Positions 12,343-23,859 of a stretch of 64,000 nt of DNA are shown here, piece after piece; positions within the stretch are counted from its first letter, which is position 1; each line of letters begins with the position of its first letter. Source of the DNA: Macrotrachela quadricornifera (Eukaryota > Rotifera > Eurotatoria > Philodinida > Philodinidae); assembly GCA_022393335.1 (NCBI GenBank), contig JAJEKB010021088.1:1360583-1424582 (forward strand). Direction: 5' to 3'. The position numbers and the translations under genes were made by a program. The notes beneath the pieces were generated by a model, which made no database searches, was not told the origin of the DNA, and was given only the letters and a program-made list of their open reading frames with translations.

Positions 12343-12689
12343 TATAATGAGTATAAACTATAGAAGATTGAACAATATGGCAATTATTTTTCACTCTCTC
12401 AGACGGGTCGACTTGTGAGCAATGTGCGAAGATTATATTTATTCTAATATATAGACGACAATGACGTATGTCTTTAAAATGCATTTCAATGTAGTTGATG
12501 CACATAAATATTAAAAGAGATGTTTAGAAAAGAATCATATTATATACGCTTAGTTTATCTAATGATGTATATAAGGGATTCAATGAACTAAGAAGCTAAA
12601 ATTCATCTGTTTTTTGTAATTTTTACTTTTTTTTCTTTTCAAGAAAAATATAAGGTAGCAGTAAAAAAATAAAATTACTTGCCGAAAAC

Positions 12690-13667
12690 ATGATGTTTTA
12701 TATTCTTATTATTTTACTTTGGCCATCAATTTTTTGTACTTTGTTTTTATTTTATCATTTTATTCGTTTACCTCAATTACGAAATAAACTACGTAATCGT
12801 ATTATATTTTTTTTATTATTTGTCAATTTTATTCAGGTAAGATATGTTCAGTATGATTAATTTGATAAATAAAATATCATATTATTAATATTATAGGAAA
12901 TAGTTGAACTTCCACCACGTCTTTATTTCCTATATACTCGTACTGTTATATTTCCAAATCCGACTTTTTGTCAATTTTGGAATTGGTCACAATTTTCATT
13001 GGTTTCAATTAATCAATTTGTTACGGCCATTACCAGTATTGAACAATATTTATTTGTATTTCATCGTGTATTTTTATATCAACATAAGATTCTTGTTTGC
13101 CAATTACCATTGATTCTATGTATATCCTTTCCCATTATTTTCTATGGTATTAGTGTTTATATTCCATCATGTATAACAATCTTTTCTTATACACGTGTAG
13201 GTTGCGGATCACCATGTTTATTCTCTACTAATCCAATTGCTCATATATTTAAAAATATTGTTATTAATAGTTTTCCTGTAATTATAATTATTATATTTAA
13301 TATATTAATTATAATTCGAGTTTTAATTCAACGAAAAAAAATGAATCGACAACGTCATTATTGGTATGAAAATATTCGAATGATTTGTCAATTATTACCA
13401 CTTGCAATTTTATATTTAATTATATGGATACCAATGTGTGTTCTATTTTTTACTAGTACATTTAGTACAGATACACAAAAATTATCAGCAAATATACTTA
13501 TTAATGATTATTTTGGTAATTTAAAATATTTAATTAATTATTTTTGTCCATTTTTTATTTTAATGGGTCAAACTGAATTACATGGAAAAATTAGAACATT
13601 TTTCGGTTGTTGTTGTACAAAAAAACAGACTGCTGTAGTTGCACCATTGACAACGAGAAGATATTAA
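12690..13667 (+). CDS. Rhodopsin-like 7TM receptor, duplicate 2
   Basis: Two exons, 12690-12836 and 12897-13667, with a 60 nt intron at the same place and phase as in the paralog at 5866, give 305 residues. The first of two adjacent ATG is used. The protein is collinear with duplicate 1: same TM1 start, TSIEQYLFVFHR after TM3, identical RKKMNRQRHYWYENIR loop and NYFCPFFILMG in TM7. Differences concentrate in the loop before TM7 (FFTSTFSTDTQKL against FYFSTLGTDIQKS) and at the C-terminus, where a CCCTKKQ stretch replaces CSIKQQ. Both copies are intact, so both may be expressed plasma-membrane receptors. The ligand is unknown. The promoter flank is shared except for the transposon insert about 350 bp upstream of the start. 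Confidence 0.8.
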
Positions 13668-13800
13668 ACTTTTTGATTAAATAATTATATGTTGTTTTGT
13701 TTCGTAAAAATATCGAGTCAATATTTAAAAATTTAAAACAATTAATGTACTAATGTAAATATTGAAATAAACTTTGATTGGCTTCATAAACTACGTAATG

Positions 13801-15490
13801 TGTTTCCATTTCATTTTTAATTTTTCATCAAAACCAGCGATTTTTTTGCTAGCTTTTTTTAAAATTAAATTAGTATTTTCTTTCTTGACAACATTGATTT
13901 CAATGTGTCACAGTATGTTGTACAGGAAGCGGAATTATTAAGTAAAAATTCATATTGTTATAAAAATGAGAACATGTTCATGTAATGAGATATAAAAAAA
14001 TTCTGGTAGAAGACCATGATTAACTGTCGCCTTTAAATTGGTTATAGTGATATGAGATTAATTTTGTTCACATAATAAAAAAGAAGACGGACAATGTATA
14101 TTTCAAACAGAATTTTTGTTTTTTACAAATATGTAACTTAAGATTATTTTCATCAGTCATTTTATTATAGTTATAGTTAATATAAATTAGAATCAAAATT
14201 ACTCGAATTTTCTAACATATGGATAGCTATATTTGGCTAGTGACTGACAATGCAATAGAATATAAACACTGAGGAAATGTTCTTCATTATCAATATCTTT
14301 ACTTGTATATATCCCTATTTTAGTTATTACAACTTCATCAAAACTAGTTACTAGGAAGATTTCATCTTGATATATTTTTTTCGAAAAAATCTATAAAAAT
14401 GTTTTCAAAGAGTACAAACTCACGCATGAATATTACTAGTAAAAGATTATGCGTAACTTATAGAAATTCTATTTTTCTCCTTCATAATCACATAACCATT
14501 AAAATCAGATTTAGCACTCATTCAATATTTATAATGGGTGAAGTGTTTATGTTTAGTTTTTGGTTTAGATTGATAACTTTGACTGTAATAGGTATGTATG
14601 GAACTATGTTAATTAATTAATCAGTCATCATTCATAGATATCATTGACTTAAATATCAAAAATGCACTGAACGCATATCTTAATAACAATAATCCTTTCT
14701 ATGGAACACTTCTCTAAAAATGATGTAAACGTTGCTTAGTATTTTTCAATGATAAGATTTTTTTTTCTTGTTAATGATGATTTTCATTCTGTTATATCAA
14801 TTCTAACCATTTATATAAGAAAATCTTTGAGAGGGAAAGACTTAATAAAAGGAACTAGTCAGAATAACTTGTTCTTAGACCCAAAACTAATCCTTATAGT
14901 GTGAGAAACTTGCAAAAAAAAGATGTTTAGTGTCGATGCATGTGCTGCTTTATAGTAAGTACAATAAAAAAGATTTTCAATCATTCTGCATCATCTGATC
15001 ATTCTTCAAATTTTATCATAATAATAGAGTTTTAATAAAAACCGTTTGGTTATGATATATGACAGGTACATTAGCTGCAATAAGTGTAAACGAGCAAGGA
15101 TAAAAAGGAATAATCAAAAAGAATAAAGAAAAAATGAAGGAGCATATACATATTGAAAAAAACATAAAATAATATAATCGTATTGCGATATTAATTGAAA
15201 GAAAACTATACACAAGATAAAAATATCACAACATTAAATATTTCATGTTTCTGTTGTATATATTGACTTATATTATTCAAGAGAAAAAGAATAATATTCA
15301 CGTTTACTATTACACAATAAAATCATTGAGAAGTATGGAGAGACGACGAAAAAAAACCTGATCAACATGATGAAGAACGGTAAAAATAAAATGCATCATC
15401 ATTCTGATCAGATAACCATATACATTCATCTATATATACTGTGCTGTGTATTATTATTATAGTTTCAACTAATAGTCACCCAACAGTTGT
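13801..15490. other. Intergenic; relic of the epoxide hydrolase 3' flank
   Basis: No gene is supported. Around 14250-14640 the sequence resembles the DNA downstream of the epoxide hydrolase copies, e.g. TTAATTAATTAATCAGTCA here and near 34346, and GATTTCATCTTGATATATTTTT here and near 34238. This suggests the remnant of a further duplicated unit whose gene is lost. From about 15255 the upstream flank of the hydrolase pseudogene begins, with CATCTATATATAC as a TATA-like element. Confidence 0.45.
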
Positions 15491-15507
15491 AAAAACTCGC
15501 CTTATCA

Positions 15508-16695
15508 ATGAGCAATTCTGAAACAAATATTGAATCAGATGTTATTGAACCATTTCACATTAATATTCCACAATCTGATCTTGATGATCTTAAACTTCGT
15601 CTCTCATTAGTACGTTGGCCTGATAAAGAAACAGTTAATGACTGGACACAAGGTGTTCCTCTTGATAAAGCTAAAACATTAATTCAATATTGGTATAAAC
15701 ATTATGATTGGCATCAATTTGAAAATGAAATAAATAAATTACCTCATTTTCGAACAAAAATTGATGGTCTTAACATTCATTTTATTCATGTTAAATCAAA
15801 ACATACAAATGCTTTACCTATACTTATTACTCATGGATGGCCTGGTTCTTTTATTGAACTTCTTGATATTATTCAACCTCTTACTGATCCAACATGTTAT
15901 GGTGGAAAAGTAGAAGATGCATTTCATGTTATTATTCCTTCTCTTCCTGGTTATGCATTTAGTGATAAACCAAAAGAAGGTGGATGGAAAAATGATCGAA
16001 TTGCTAAAGCATGGATTGTATTGATGGAACGTCTTGGTTATAACAAGTGGGTTGCTCAAGGTGGTGATTAGGGAATTGATATAACGACTACACTTGGTTA
16101 TATGCATCCCCAAGGTCTTATTGGCATTCATCTTAATATGTTCTTTGTTTTTCGGGAGAAAATGCCTGAACAACTTTCACATGAGGAACAACGAGCTGTT
16201 GATGCCATGAAAATATCCTTTAAAGATGAGAACGGATATATGAGCGAACAATCTACAAGACCTCAAACAATGGGATATGCATTGAGTGATTCACCTGTTG
16301 CACTTGCTATGTGGATCTATGAAAAATTTTATGAATGGACAGATAACAAAGGTAATCTCGAAGATGTTCTTGAAATTAATAAAATGCTTAACAATATAAG
16401 TCTGTATTGGTTAACCAATACAGGTACATCTTCAGCTCGTCTTTATTGGGAACGTCAACATGATGGATCTGGAATACAATTCACAGGACTAAAACTTGAT
16501 TTACCTGTTACTGGTAGTGTCTTTCCAGGTGAAATCTATCAGGCACCAAAAAGCTAGGCTGAACAGAAATATTCCAACTTGATCTATTGGAATGAGCTTG
16601 AAAAAGGTGGTCATTTTGGTGCGTTTGAACAACCTCAGTTCTTTGTAGGAGAACTTCGTGCTGCTTTTCGATCTCTTCGACATCTTTGGAAATGA
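15508..16695 (+). pseudogene. Epoxide hydrolase pseudogene (copy A), two nonsense codons
   Basis: Collinear with the intact copies at 32625 and 51118, without frameshift, for 396 codons. Two in-frame TAG codons, at 16069-16071 (codon 188) and 16555-16557 (codon 350), stand where both sister copies have TGG (Trp). The first lies directly after the nucleophile Asp187 in the GGD-W-G elbow and would remove the rest of the hydrolase fold. Other changes support loss of constraint: LNMFFVFREKMP for LNWQFVFPEEMP, GHFGAF for GHFAAF, and a two-residue longer C-terminus. The HGWPGSF oxyanion motif and the Glu and His of the triad are still present. It is silent unless TAG is read through, for which I see no support. 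Confidence 0.9.
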
Positions 16696-16699
16696 GTGA

Positions 16700-17720
16700 A
16701 ATGACAGCATATTTATTTTTTGTTCCTAATTAACAAAAAAAAATTTTTTTTATGTCGATAGTAATAAAGTTATTGTCTGTTATCTAAAAAAAAAGCTTAA
16801 ACTATATGTGAACAATTTTATGCTATGGCATATGAATTACCTTATTATTATAATTTAATGCTAAAACAGAGTGATTATATCGACTAAATATTGTGGAGAT
16901 GTTCTACAGAACTGTCATTGCAACTAAAATAAATTCTTTTCGTGTGAAATTATACAGTTCGAATCATAGATGATGAAATATTGTGAGATATTGTCTCATC
17001 AATATTATAGAATGAATAATTATGTTGGTCAGAATAAATGGAGACATTTTTATTTTCGATTTTTCATTATCCAATACGTTTTATTGAACAATAAGATCTT
17101 CTCATGCTACGTCTATTGATAAATATATAAACACTGAACAACGATTACTAGTAAGATTTCATCTAAATATGTTTCTTTTGTAAATCTAATACTTTTCTTA
17201 CAGTATTACAATGCCCAAAATTGGTATTTGAATGAATATCTAATTTGTGCCTGCGTATTGAAATAAATATTATCAGTTACTTGATCAATATTCCGTGATT
17301 GTCGATAAGAATACATCTTGAACTCAGTACTGACTAGGAATGATATTTTTTTGAAGGCATATCAAGATAGTTTCAAATAGAGTTAACAGCAGATTCAATA
17401 CTAAATGAAACACTTTGCTATGTTCGTGATAGTATTTATAGAAATAATTGAAACAAAAAATAGCGTCGAATAGAAAACAATAAAGTTTAATAATAATATT
17501 TATTATTTTTTGTATGATTCAACTGACAACACCTATTCATTTAACAGCCATTTTCCATTGATTTCACTGTTGATGATATATATCCGTCTTAACAGTGACG
17601 TTTTGTATAATTTTTTATTTCGATATTGTTCTTTATCTATCTTTTTCATCAATCCACAAATGGTATCATATAGTGGATTAGCTTATTCAGATGTAAATGA
17701 CTATTTTAATACATAGAATA
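16700..17720 (+). repeat. Duplicated 3' flank of epoxide hydrolase copy A
   Basis: Non-coding AT-rich DNA that parallels 33810-35170 downstream of copy B: GAATCATAGATGATGAAATA, ATCTAATTTGTGCC, and ATTGATTTCACTGTTGATGA occur in the same order in both. AATAAAG near 16765 may be the old polyadenylation signal. No other gene is seen. Confidence 0.65.
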
Positions 17721-17789
17721 AAGAATTAGATACAAGTAATATTACAAAAAAGATGTGATATGATCTAAACGATTTCTTTGTAATCTCTC

Positions 17790-18180
17790 AAATATATTCC
17801 ATATTTAATAGAGCTTCATTTGAAATGTGTCGTAATTATTGTCGACAAATCGTCGCTTCAAAAAAGACAGAGTTTGTTTAAAAACCTTATCCTCCAATTC
17901 GACAACAATTTCTATTATCACCAATCGAGTGTGAACAACTTCTTGAAAACGTTCACATCCTTGATTAATATCATCGAATGCCTTGATTGTGCAAATGGTG
18001 GTGGTACAGAATGGATTCAAATTAACTAGATAGATGAAACTAAACAAGCGACATTCATCAATGAATGTAAAGTCAAAGATATTGAAGGACTAATGAGACG
18101 AGAATGTTTTAATCAACTATAAAATCTAAAATTATTTGCTAAATATAATGAATTAAATAAATTTGAAAACACAAAAAATC
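17790..18180 (+). pseudogene. Possible decayed coding fragment, unknown family
   Basis: Several short plus-strand open segments in different frames follow one another: EMCRNYCRQIVASKKTEFV, then PIRQQFLLSPIECEQLLENV, then GGGTEWIQIN and after a stop DETKQATFINECKVKDIEGL. Their composition looks protein-like but stops and frame changes intervene. I do not recognise a family. It may be an old gene fragment or chance. The opposite-strand ORF over the same bases (17805-18047) shows no motif. Confidence 0.25.
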
Positions 18181-18930
18181 ACTAACCAATCAAAATGTTT
18201 TTATTTTCTCTTTTCCTTCAGGTGCATATCTTAATGCAAATACACTCACAAACATCAAAATCATCAGTACCATACGAAAGTAATAAGGGTTATCGTAACG
18301 CGTTTTGCTAGCTTTTGATTAGTTCTTATACTATCTACAATCTCATCCACTCACGCACTCTTATCATTTCGACACTATGAAAGATTATTTTCGGAACTTT
18401 TTCATCGTAGAAGAACAGATTGTCTTGTTTTTTGACTAAACATGAAAATTTGTTGTATTTTAAGATTTTTTGAAATCATGTCATCTGAGGAAATTTCGTT
18501 GCCAGTAAAATTGAAAACAATTATGGCTGTATGTACAGACTCCACCTCGCCATGGGTTGTGAGTTTGATTTCAACATGATGCAAACTTCTGTCAGCTACT
18601 TAAAATAAAAATTACAAATATTTTTAAAAATACTTGTCTTTGCAGGCAGTCTAACTCTTCTTTATATAACTACTTCATTGATTGACACTAACAATATATA
18701 TTTATTTAAAGTAATAGTAACCATCTGTTGCTGTTATTGCATTTTTTTTCCTCTACTGGGATCACTTTTTTGACGAAAAGAAGCAGGCACATGAGAAAGC
18801 GTTGGGGTAATATCGAATTTCCATTTATCAAAAGATTATGTCGGTCACTTCTTAGCTTTCGAAGAATGCAAAAAATACTGCCTGTGCATTAGATATAAAA
18901 AAAAGAATACCTCCACAATTCTATCTCATT
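18181..18930. other. Intergenic, upstream of the NHL gene
   Basis: AT-rich with no supported gene. It should contain the promoter of the NHL-repeat gene that starts at 18934, but I cannot pick out a convincing TATA element. Confidence 0.35.
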
Positions 18931-18933
18931 TCA

Positions 18934-21900
18934 ATGCAAGCTATGATGACAAACATAAAAGCAATTAGTTGCTTCGTATTCATTCTTTTCAGGTAATTCT
19001 AACAAATTTTTATTTTTCCATTCATCTAACATTGAGCAATCTTGTTTAATTTCACATATCTTGCTCCTAATTTAGTATGTCAATAGTTCGAGTGCAATCT
19101 CAAATATGCCGTGGAATTGCACAATATGATCGATGCTCAAGAAATGGCGCATGTGGCTGTCTTCATATGGAAGATGCTGTTGACATTGGGATTTGTGGCT
19201 TTCTCTATACGCCTTGTGCTGAGCTAGTTTCATGTGAACACTCACACAATCTTTGTTATGAACCTGATCATATCTGTGTTCGCCATCCTCGATGTAGTTT
19301 ACATCCAGTTTGTTATCCAGTGTCGATGATTGATCAACAAATCTGTCCACCGATGACAAGTAAGAGAACAAATAGTAATTTACAGATTCAAGTGAAATTC
19401 GAATTTTGTTAAAGGAATTTCTTCACTGTTTGACACATCATTTACATATTGAATTAATTCTGATGAGTGAATGATGAAGAGCAATCAACAACGCTTTGAA
19501 AAAATATATAAAACATGGTGGAGATAAATGAAACTGTAATTATTCGAGAAAAGATCTCATCCGGTCTCAGGAAAGATATCTATTATCTGTATATACAGAA
19601 TCAGTCTCGGTTCTATCAGACAATGCATGAAGACACAGTGAATTTTTACTCCAAATGCTCTACTTAAACTTTTAAATTTACATAGAGCTTCTTCATCACG
19701 AAGCTGTTTTTGAAAGTATAAATTCGCTTTTCACACTATTTGATGGTATCGTTCTACTTTAAAACTCTGCTTAGGCTTCACTTAAACTTAGTTTTACCAA
19801 GTTCTATATCCTATTCTATACCGAATCAAAAACTATCTTCTTGGTATATATAAATGTTTTATCTCAATAAATAGTGATGAATAATACAACTACAACTATA
19901 ACGACAACTCCGCATGTAACAACAACTATAACAACAGCAACTCTGGATACTACTACAATTATAACGACAACGCAACAGTGGGGTAAGCTTTAGACTAACG
20001 TTTCTTAACCTTGTTAAATGCTAATTTTCAATCAGGTATATATAGATGCATTGTATCCAATGTCACTTTGCATCTAGCTAAAGACTACATTTAAAGGATC
20101 ACGATCTCGTCATAAGTGACTCAATCTTTATTACAAAAAAAGCATACTTGATTTTGTTGGAATCTACACAACGAAATCTAATCTTACTTTTCGCTTGATA
20201 TCGTTGTATACCCTACTTTTTAATATATAATACTTCATTTAAATTCAATCTGAGTTAAAAAAAGCATTTGATTTCAGATGCTATAGAAATTCACAGAGTT
20301 CTATAGGGCCTTCAAGATCTAGTCCGTCGAATGCAGTGCATCCGGTTTATCGTTTCTCTGAGAAACGATAAAAAAAAAAGAAAAACACTTCCTATAAGTA
20401 GCACAGATGTACAGCTAAATCGAAATACAAAAATCCTAACATCAACAAGAAACTTTTTGTACACAACACAGCAGCACAGTATTCGATCTGTCATCACTAT
20501 ATATTTATCTATATAACATAACAGTATATTCTTTCCTAACTTCCACTCGGGTACTTCTAAATGTTTGCGTCCAAATTTAGACGTACAAAAAGAATATATC
20601 ATAATTGAAGTATGATTCCATTTGAGATTTCGCTGTATTTTTCATTTCTTTCAGAAAAGGTTCTTCATTTTTTATCAACATTTCCAAAAGAAATCATAGG
20701 GCGAATTATACATTAAATAAAAGTAAACAAAACACTTCCTGTTAATTTCCATGCTAATCAATTTAAATAAAGAAAAAAAATTCATTTATTCGAACTCACT
20801 GTTTCGACCGGAACATTGAATAGATAGCTGAATTAGACATTGTAATATCATTAGTTTCATTGGATTCGTCAGGGTCTGATAGGATGAGTTCAAACTGTAT
20901 CTCTCCTTTCACGAAAATGTTTGACTCATTTTGTAACAGTCGAATATGCTGGAGCATCAGGTCTCAATGCTGTTATAAATTCTTTGCCAATTGTTTTCCT
21001 ACATATTCGTAGAATAGTCCGAGTTTTAATAGAATATTGATTAAATTTATCATTCATTTTGTACAATGTTTTTAAAAATTTCAAATAAGATTTTATCACA
21101 GATTCAGGATGAGTTTGATATTTAATACAAAGCATCGTTCAAAAATGCTGATTGATTCACATAAAACAGCTAAATGAATCCAATGAATTAATTCAATAAG
21201 TAATTTCACACTATGTATAGGATTACATCTAATATTTAAGTACCTATGGCATCACAAAATATTATAGGAGAGAGAAAAGAAAATGTGCAAAACTTAGAAA
21301 TATACTCGAACTCGGAATGAAAAATATTCACTGCATTATAGACTTTATTTAAAAGACTGTTAGAATTATAGACGAAATCTTTTACTACATATGTATTCAT
21401 GTAATAAATGTTTTGATATGAAGTATTTTATAAAAATTTAAATATCAGTGTACAAACTTTTAGTCAAGCCGAGTAAAATTAGTTTAAATGATGTAGATAG
21501 TAAGTCCATTTAAATGCATCAGAATTAATACTAATATAAGAAACATAGGAAGGATATCTTTCGATGCCAGTATGAGCAAGGCAACCCTTAACCATTCTTC
21601 TAACTATTTAACTACTATTTATTCAGAAAGTGCGAATACGGCATAGCAAAATATATTGAACGATTTTCAGATAAAACAAAACTTCTACTTTTTCTTTGGC
21701 TTTTATTGTCTTTTTATACCGATCAGATGTTTCTAGAATCAATTATGTAAATATATCTAAACGGTTGTATTTTCGTATATATTTAACACACTTATCCACT
21801 ATATAGAATCAAATCACAAAAATCAAAACTCTTTATGGAGTTCCTGTGTAGGGACTTTCAGGAGATTAACTTGGTGACTCCCTGAGTAGCCCTAATCCTG

Positions 21901-22892
21901 CACTTCTACTCTTTTCTCATAATTTAAAGAAAATGAAAGATTCCTTTCGATGATGATCATGTTTTCTCTTTCTTTTAGTATCACTTCCTACCAGTTTGAT
22001 AGATATTCCTGCAAATACCACATGGAATAAGAATGGTCAAACAGTAGGAGGACAAAATCCAACACTCGATGGCTCTTTAGGATTATATGTGAATAATGAA
22101 CAAACAGTTTATGTTGCTGATCATAATAATCACCGTATTGTGGCATGGAAATCGAGTGACACAGATGGACAAGTAGTGGCAGGTGGACATGGACCAGGAA
22201 ATGGTACTCATCAACTGTCGGCACCATCAGATGTGATTGTGGATAAAGAGAGAGATAGTCTTATTATTTGTGATTTTGGAAATACCAGAGTAGTTAGATG
22301 GCCTCGACAGAATGGAGCAAGTGGAGAAACAATTATTTCGCATATTTATTGTTTTGGTTTGACAATGGATGACAATGGATTTCTCTATGTTGCTGATACT
22401 AACAAGTATGAAGTAAGAAGATATCGCATGGGTGAATCACAAGGAATAGTAGTGGCAGGTGGGAATGGAAAAGGAAATCGTCTCGATCAGCTCTATGTTC
22501 CCACTTACATATTCGTTGATCAAGAACATTCAGTATTTGTATCTGATCTTTATAATCATCGTGTGATGAAATGGATGAAAGATTCAACAGAAGGTATTGT
22601 TGTTGCTGGTGGGCAAGGAGCAGGAGATAGTTTGACACAATTGAATCATTCGTACGGAGTTCTGGTTGATCAATTGGGTACTGTTTATGTAGCTGATGGT
22701 GGTAATAATCGAATTATACGTTGGCTTAAAGGAGCACAACAAGGAAATGTTATTGTTGGTGGAAATGGTGAAGGAACACAAGCAAATCAACTCCGTTATC
22801 CCATAGGATTGTCATTTGATCGACAAGGTAATCTCTATGTTGTTGATAGTGGTAACAATCGAGTACAACGATTTAACATTGAAATACTATGA
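18934..22892 (+). CDS. Secreted NHL-repeat protein with Cys-rich and Thr-rich regions
   Basis: Four exons with agreeing phases: 18934-18992, 19076-19359, 19875-19982 and 21979-22892, giving 454 residues. Donors are GTAATT, GTAAGA and GTAAGC; acceptors end ATTTAG, AAATAG and TTTTAG. Residues 1 to about 28 form a signal peptide (AISCFVFILFSMSIVRVQS). Residues 29-114 hold about 15 Cys and look disulphide-bonded. Residues 115-150 are Thr-rich (TTTTITTTPHVTTTITT) and likely O-glycosylated. The last exon encodes NHL units with YVADHNNHRI, YVADGGNNRI and YVVDSGNNRV blocks and GIVVAGG turns, which should fold as a six-bladed beta-propeller. The layout fits an extracellular or surface binding protein; the partner is unknown. 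Intron 3 is about 2 kb, far larger than its neighbours. Bdelloids have many such genes. Confidence 0.8.
19983..21978 (+). other. Large intron of the NHL gene
   Basis: About 2 kb between the Thr-rich exon and the NHL exon. It contains a perfect 13 bp hairpin with a one-base loop at 20346-20372 (TTTATCGTTTCTC, T, then its complement) followed by a run of A. A minus-strand ORF at 20926-21135 (ITALRPDAPAYSTVTK) has no recognised family. The rest is AT-rich with nothing I can assign. Confidence 0.5.
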
Positions 22893-23859
22893 AACTAATG
22901 CAATGAACTGCTAAATAAACTTTATTAATTTTCAGCTATTGATTAAGTTTTTTAATTGCTGTGTGATTTTAATTGCAAAGAAATGAATGAACGAAAATAA
23001 AATGAAGTATATTTATATTCGCGCGCGCGCGACCAGAGAGACCCTGATTGTTTGAGGCATAAAGGCCAACAGCGGCAAGACAATATACGTACACAGATAC
23101 ATACACAGAGGTCTTTCCGTTGTCTTTGTCTAACAAGAAAAGTATCTCTCTGAGTTGAATTAATGTAGAAAACATACATTAATTCAACGCTAAATAAATA
23201 AAGAAGTTAACAAATCGGAAAACACTCAAATCCTCGAGAAAAATATTTAATTTGGATTGAAACATATTATTCTTTCTGTTCCAACGTAATAGTAATACAT
23301 TTATTTTGAAGAACTAAATATTTTTCTTTTATATTTAATTTATTATTAATGAACAATTTAATGACTGTTACATTTGAAACAGAAGGAGGGTGGATGAGGA
23401 GTGAGGCCCTGCTTCTCATTTGCGAAAATTAATATAAATATTAATTTAAAATTGTATAACCTAATTTTAAAGTTAAAAACAAAAATTTAAATCTAAAGTT
23501 TATTCAAACTTAAACTAATATTGAATATTATAATGAGTTTAAAATAGAATCTGCTACACATAGATCTTTTTGAGTTATCGTCTTATCTACTTCAATCTGT
23601 AAAGTTCGTTCTATATGGATCTTTTTCAATTTTTTACCATGAATTCATTGTAATTTGTAGAGTTTGCTAAATTACGAAGAAAGAGTATTTGTTGTTAGCA
23701 TTTTTAATTAGTTTTTTGTGCAAAGTTCAACTAACATATTTTATATCATTCACAACATGGAACCTAATATTGAATAGACAAGAATTAACTGATCCAGATG
23801 CTCCGGAATTTATTTTCAATAGACAACGATATCAGAGGCGTATTTCATCTTAGTTTGGT
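22893..23859. other. Intergenic with a (CG)6 tract
   Basis: Holds AATAAA-like signals soon after the NHL stop (TAAATAAAC near 22911) and a CGCGCGCGCGCG tract at 23020-23031, unusual in such AT-rich DNA. No gene is supported. Confidence 0.4.

Larger units (their letters stand above)
10492..13800 (+). repeat. Segmental duplication, copy 2
   Basis: Direct repeat of 4508-6930, starting with ATAAATAGGACTGTCATAG. The order of landmarks is the same: upstream AT-rich DNA, receptor exon 1, short intron, exon 2, 3' flank to about 13800. The copy is longer because of an 800 bp DNA transposon relic at 11543-12342. Upstream substitutions are frequent while the receptor exons are much closer, which suggests either selection or gene conversion on the coding part. 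Confidence 0.85.

Noticed and set aside
15814..16173. Antisense ORF of 119 codons inside epoxide hydrolase copy A, also open in copies B and C
   Set aside because: It lies wholly opposite a recognised gene and is kept only because the three copies are homologous; no motif of its own.
20926..21135. Minus-strand ORF in the large NHL intron as a nested gene
   Set aside because: Short, without recognised domain or splice partners; kept only as a note in the intron entry.
21988..22638. Minus-strand ORFs opposite the NHL exon
   Set aside because: Shadows of the NHL repeats; their His/Leu-rich composition follows from the sense codons.
23020..23031. (CG)6 tract as a regulatory or Z-DNA site
   Set aside because: Too short and isolated to assign a function.
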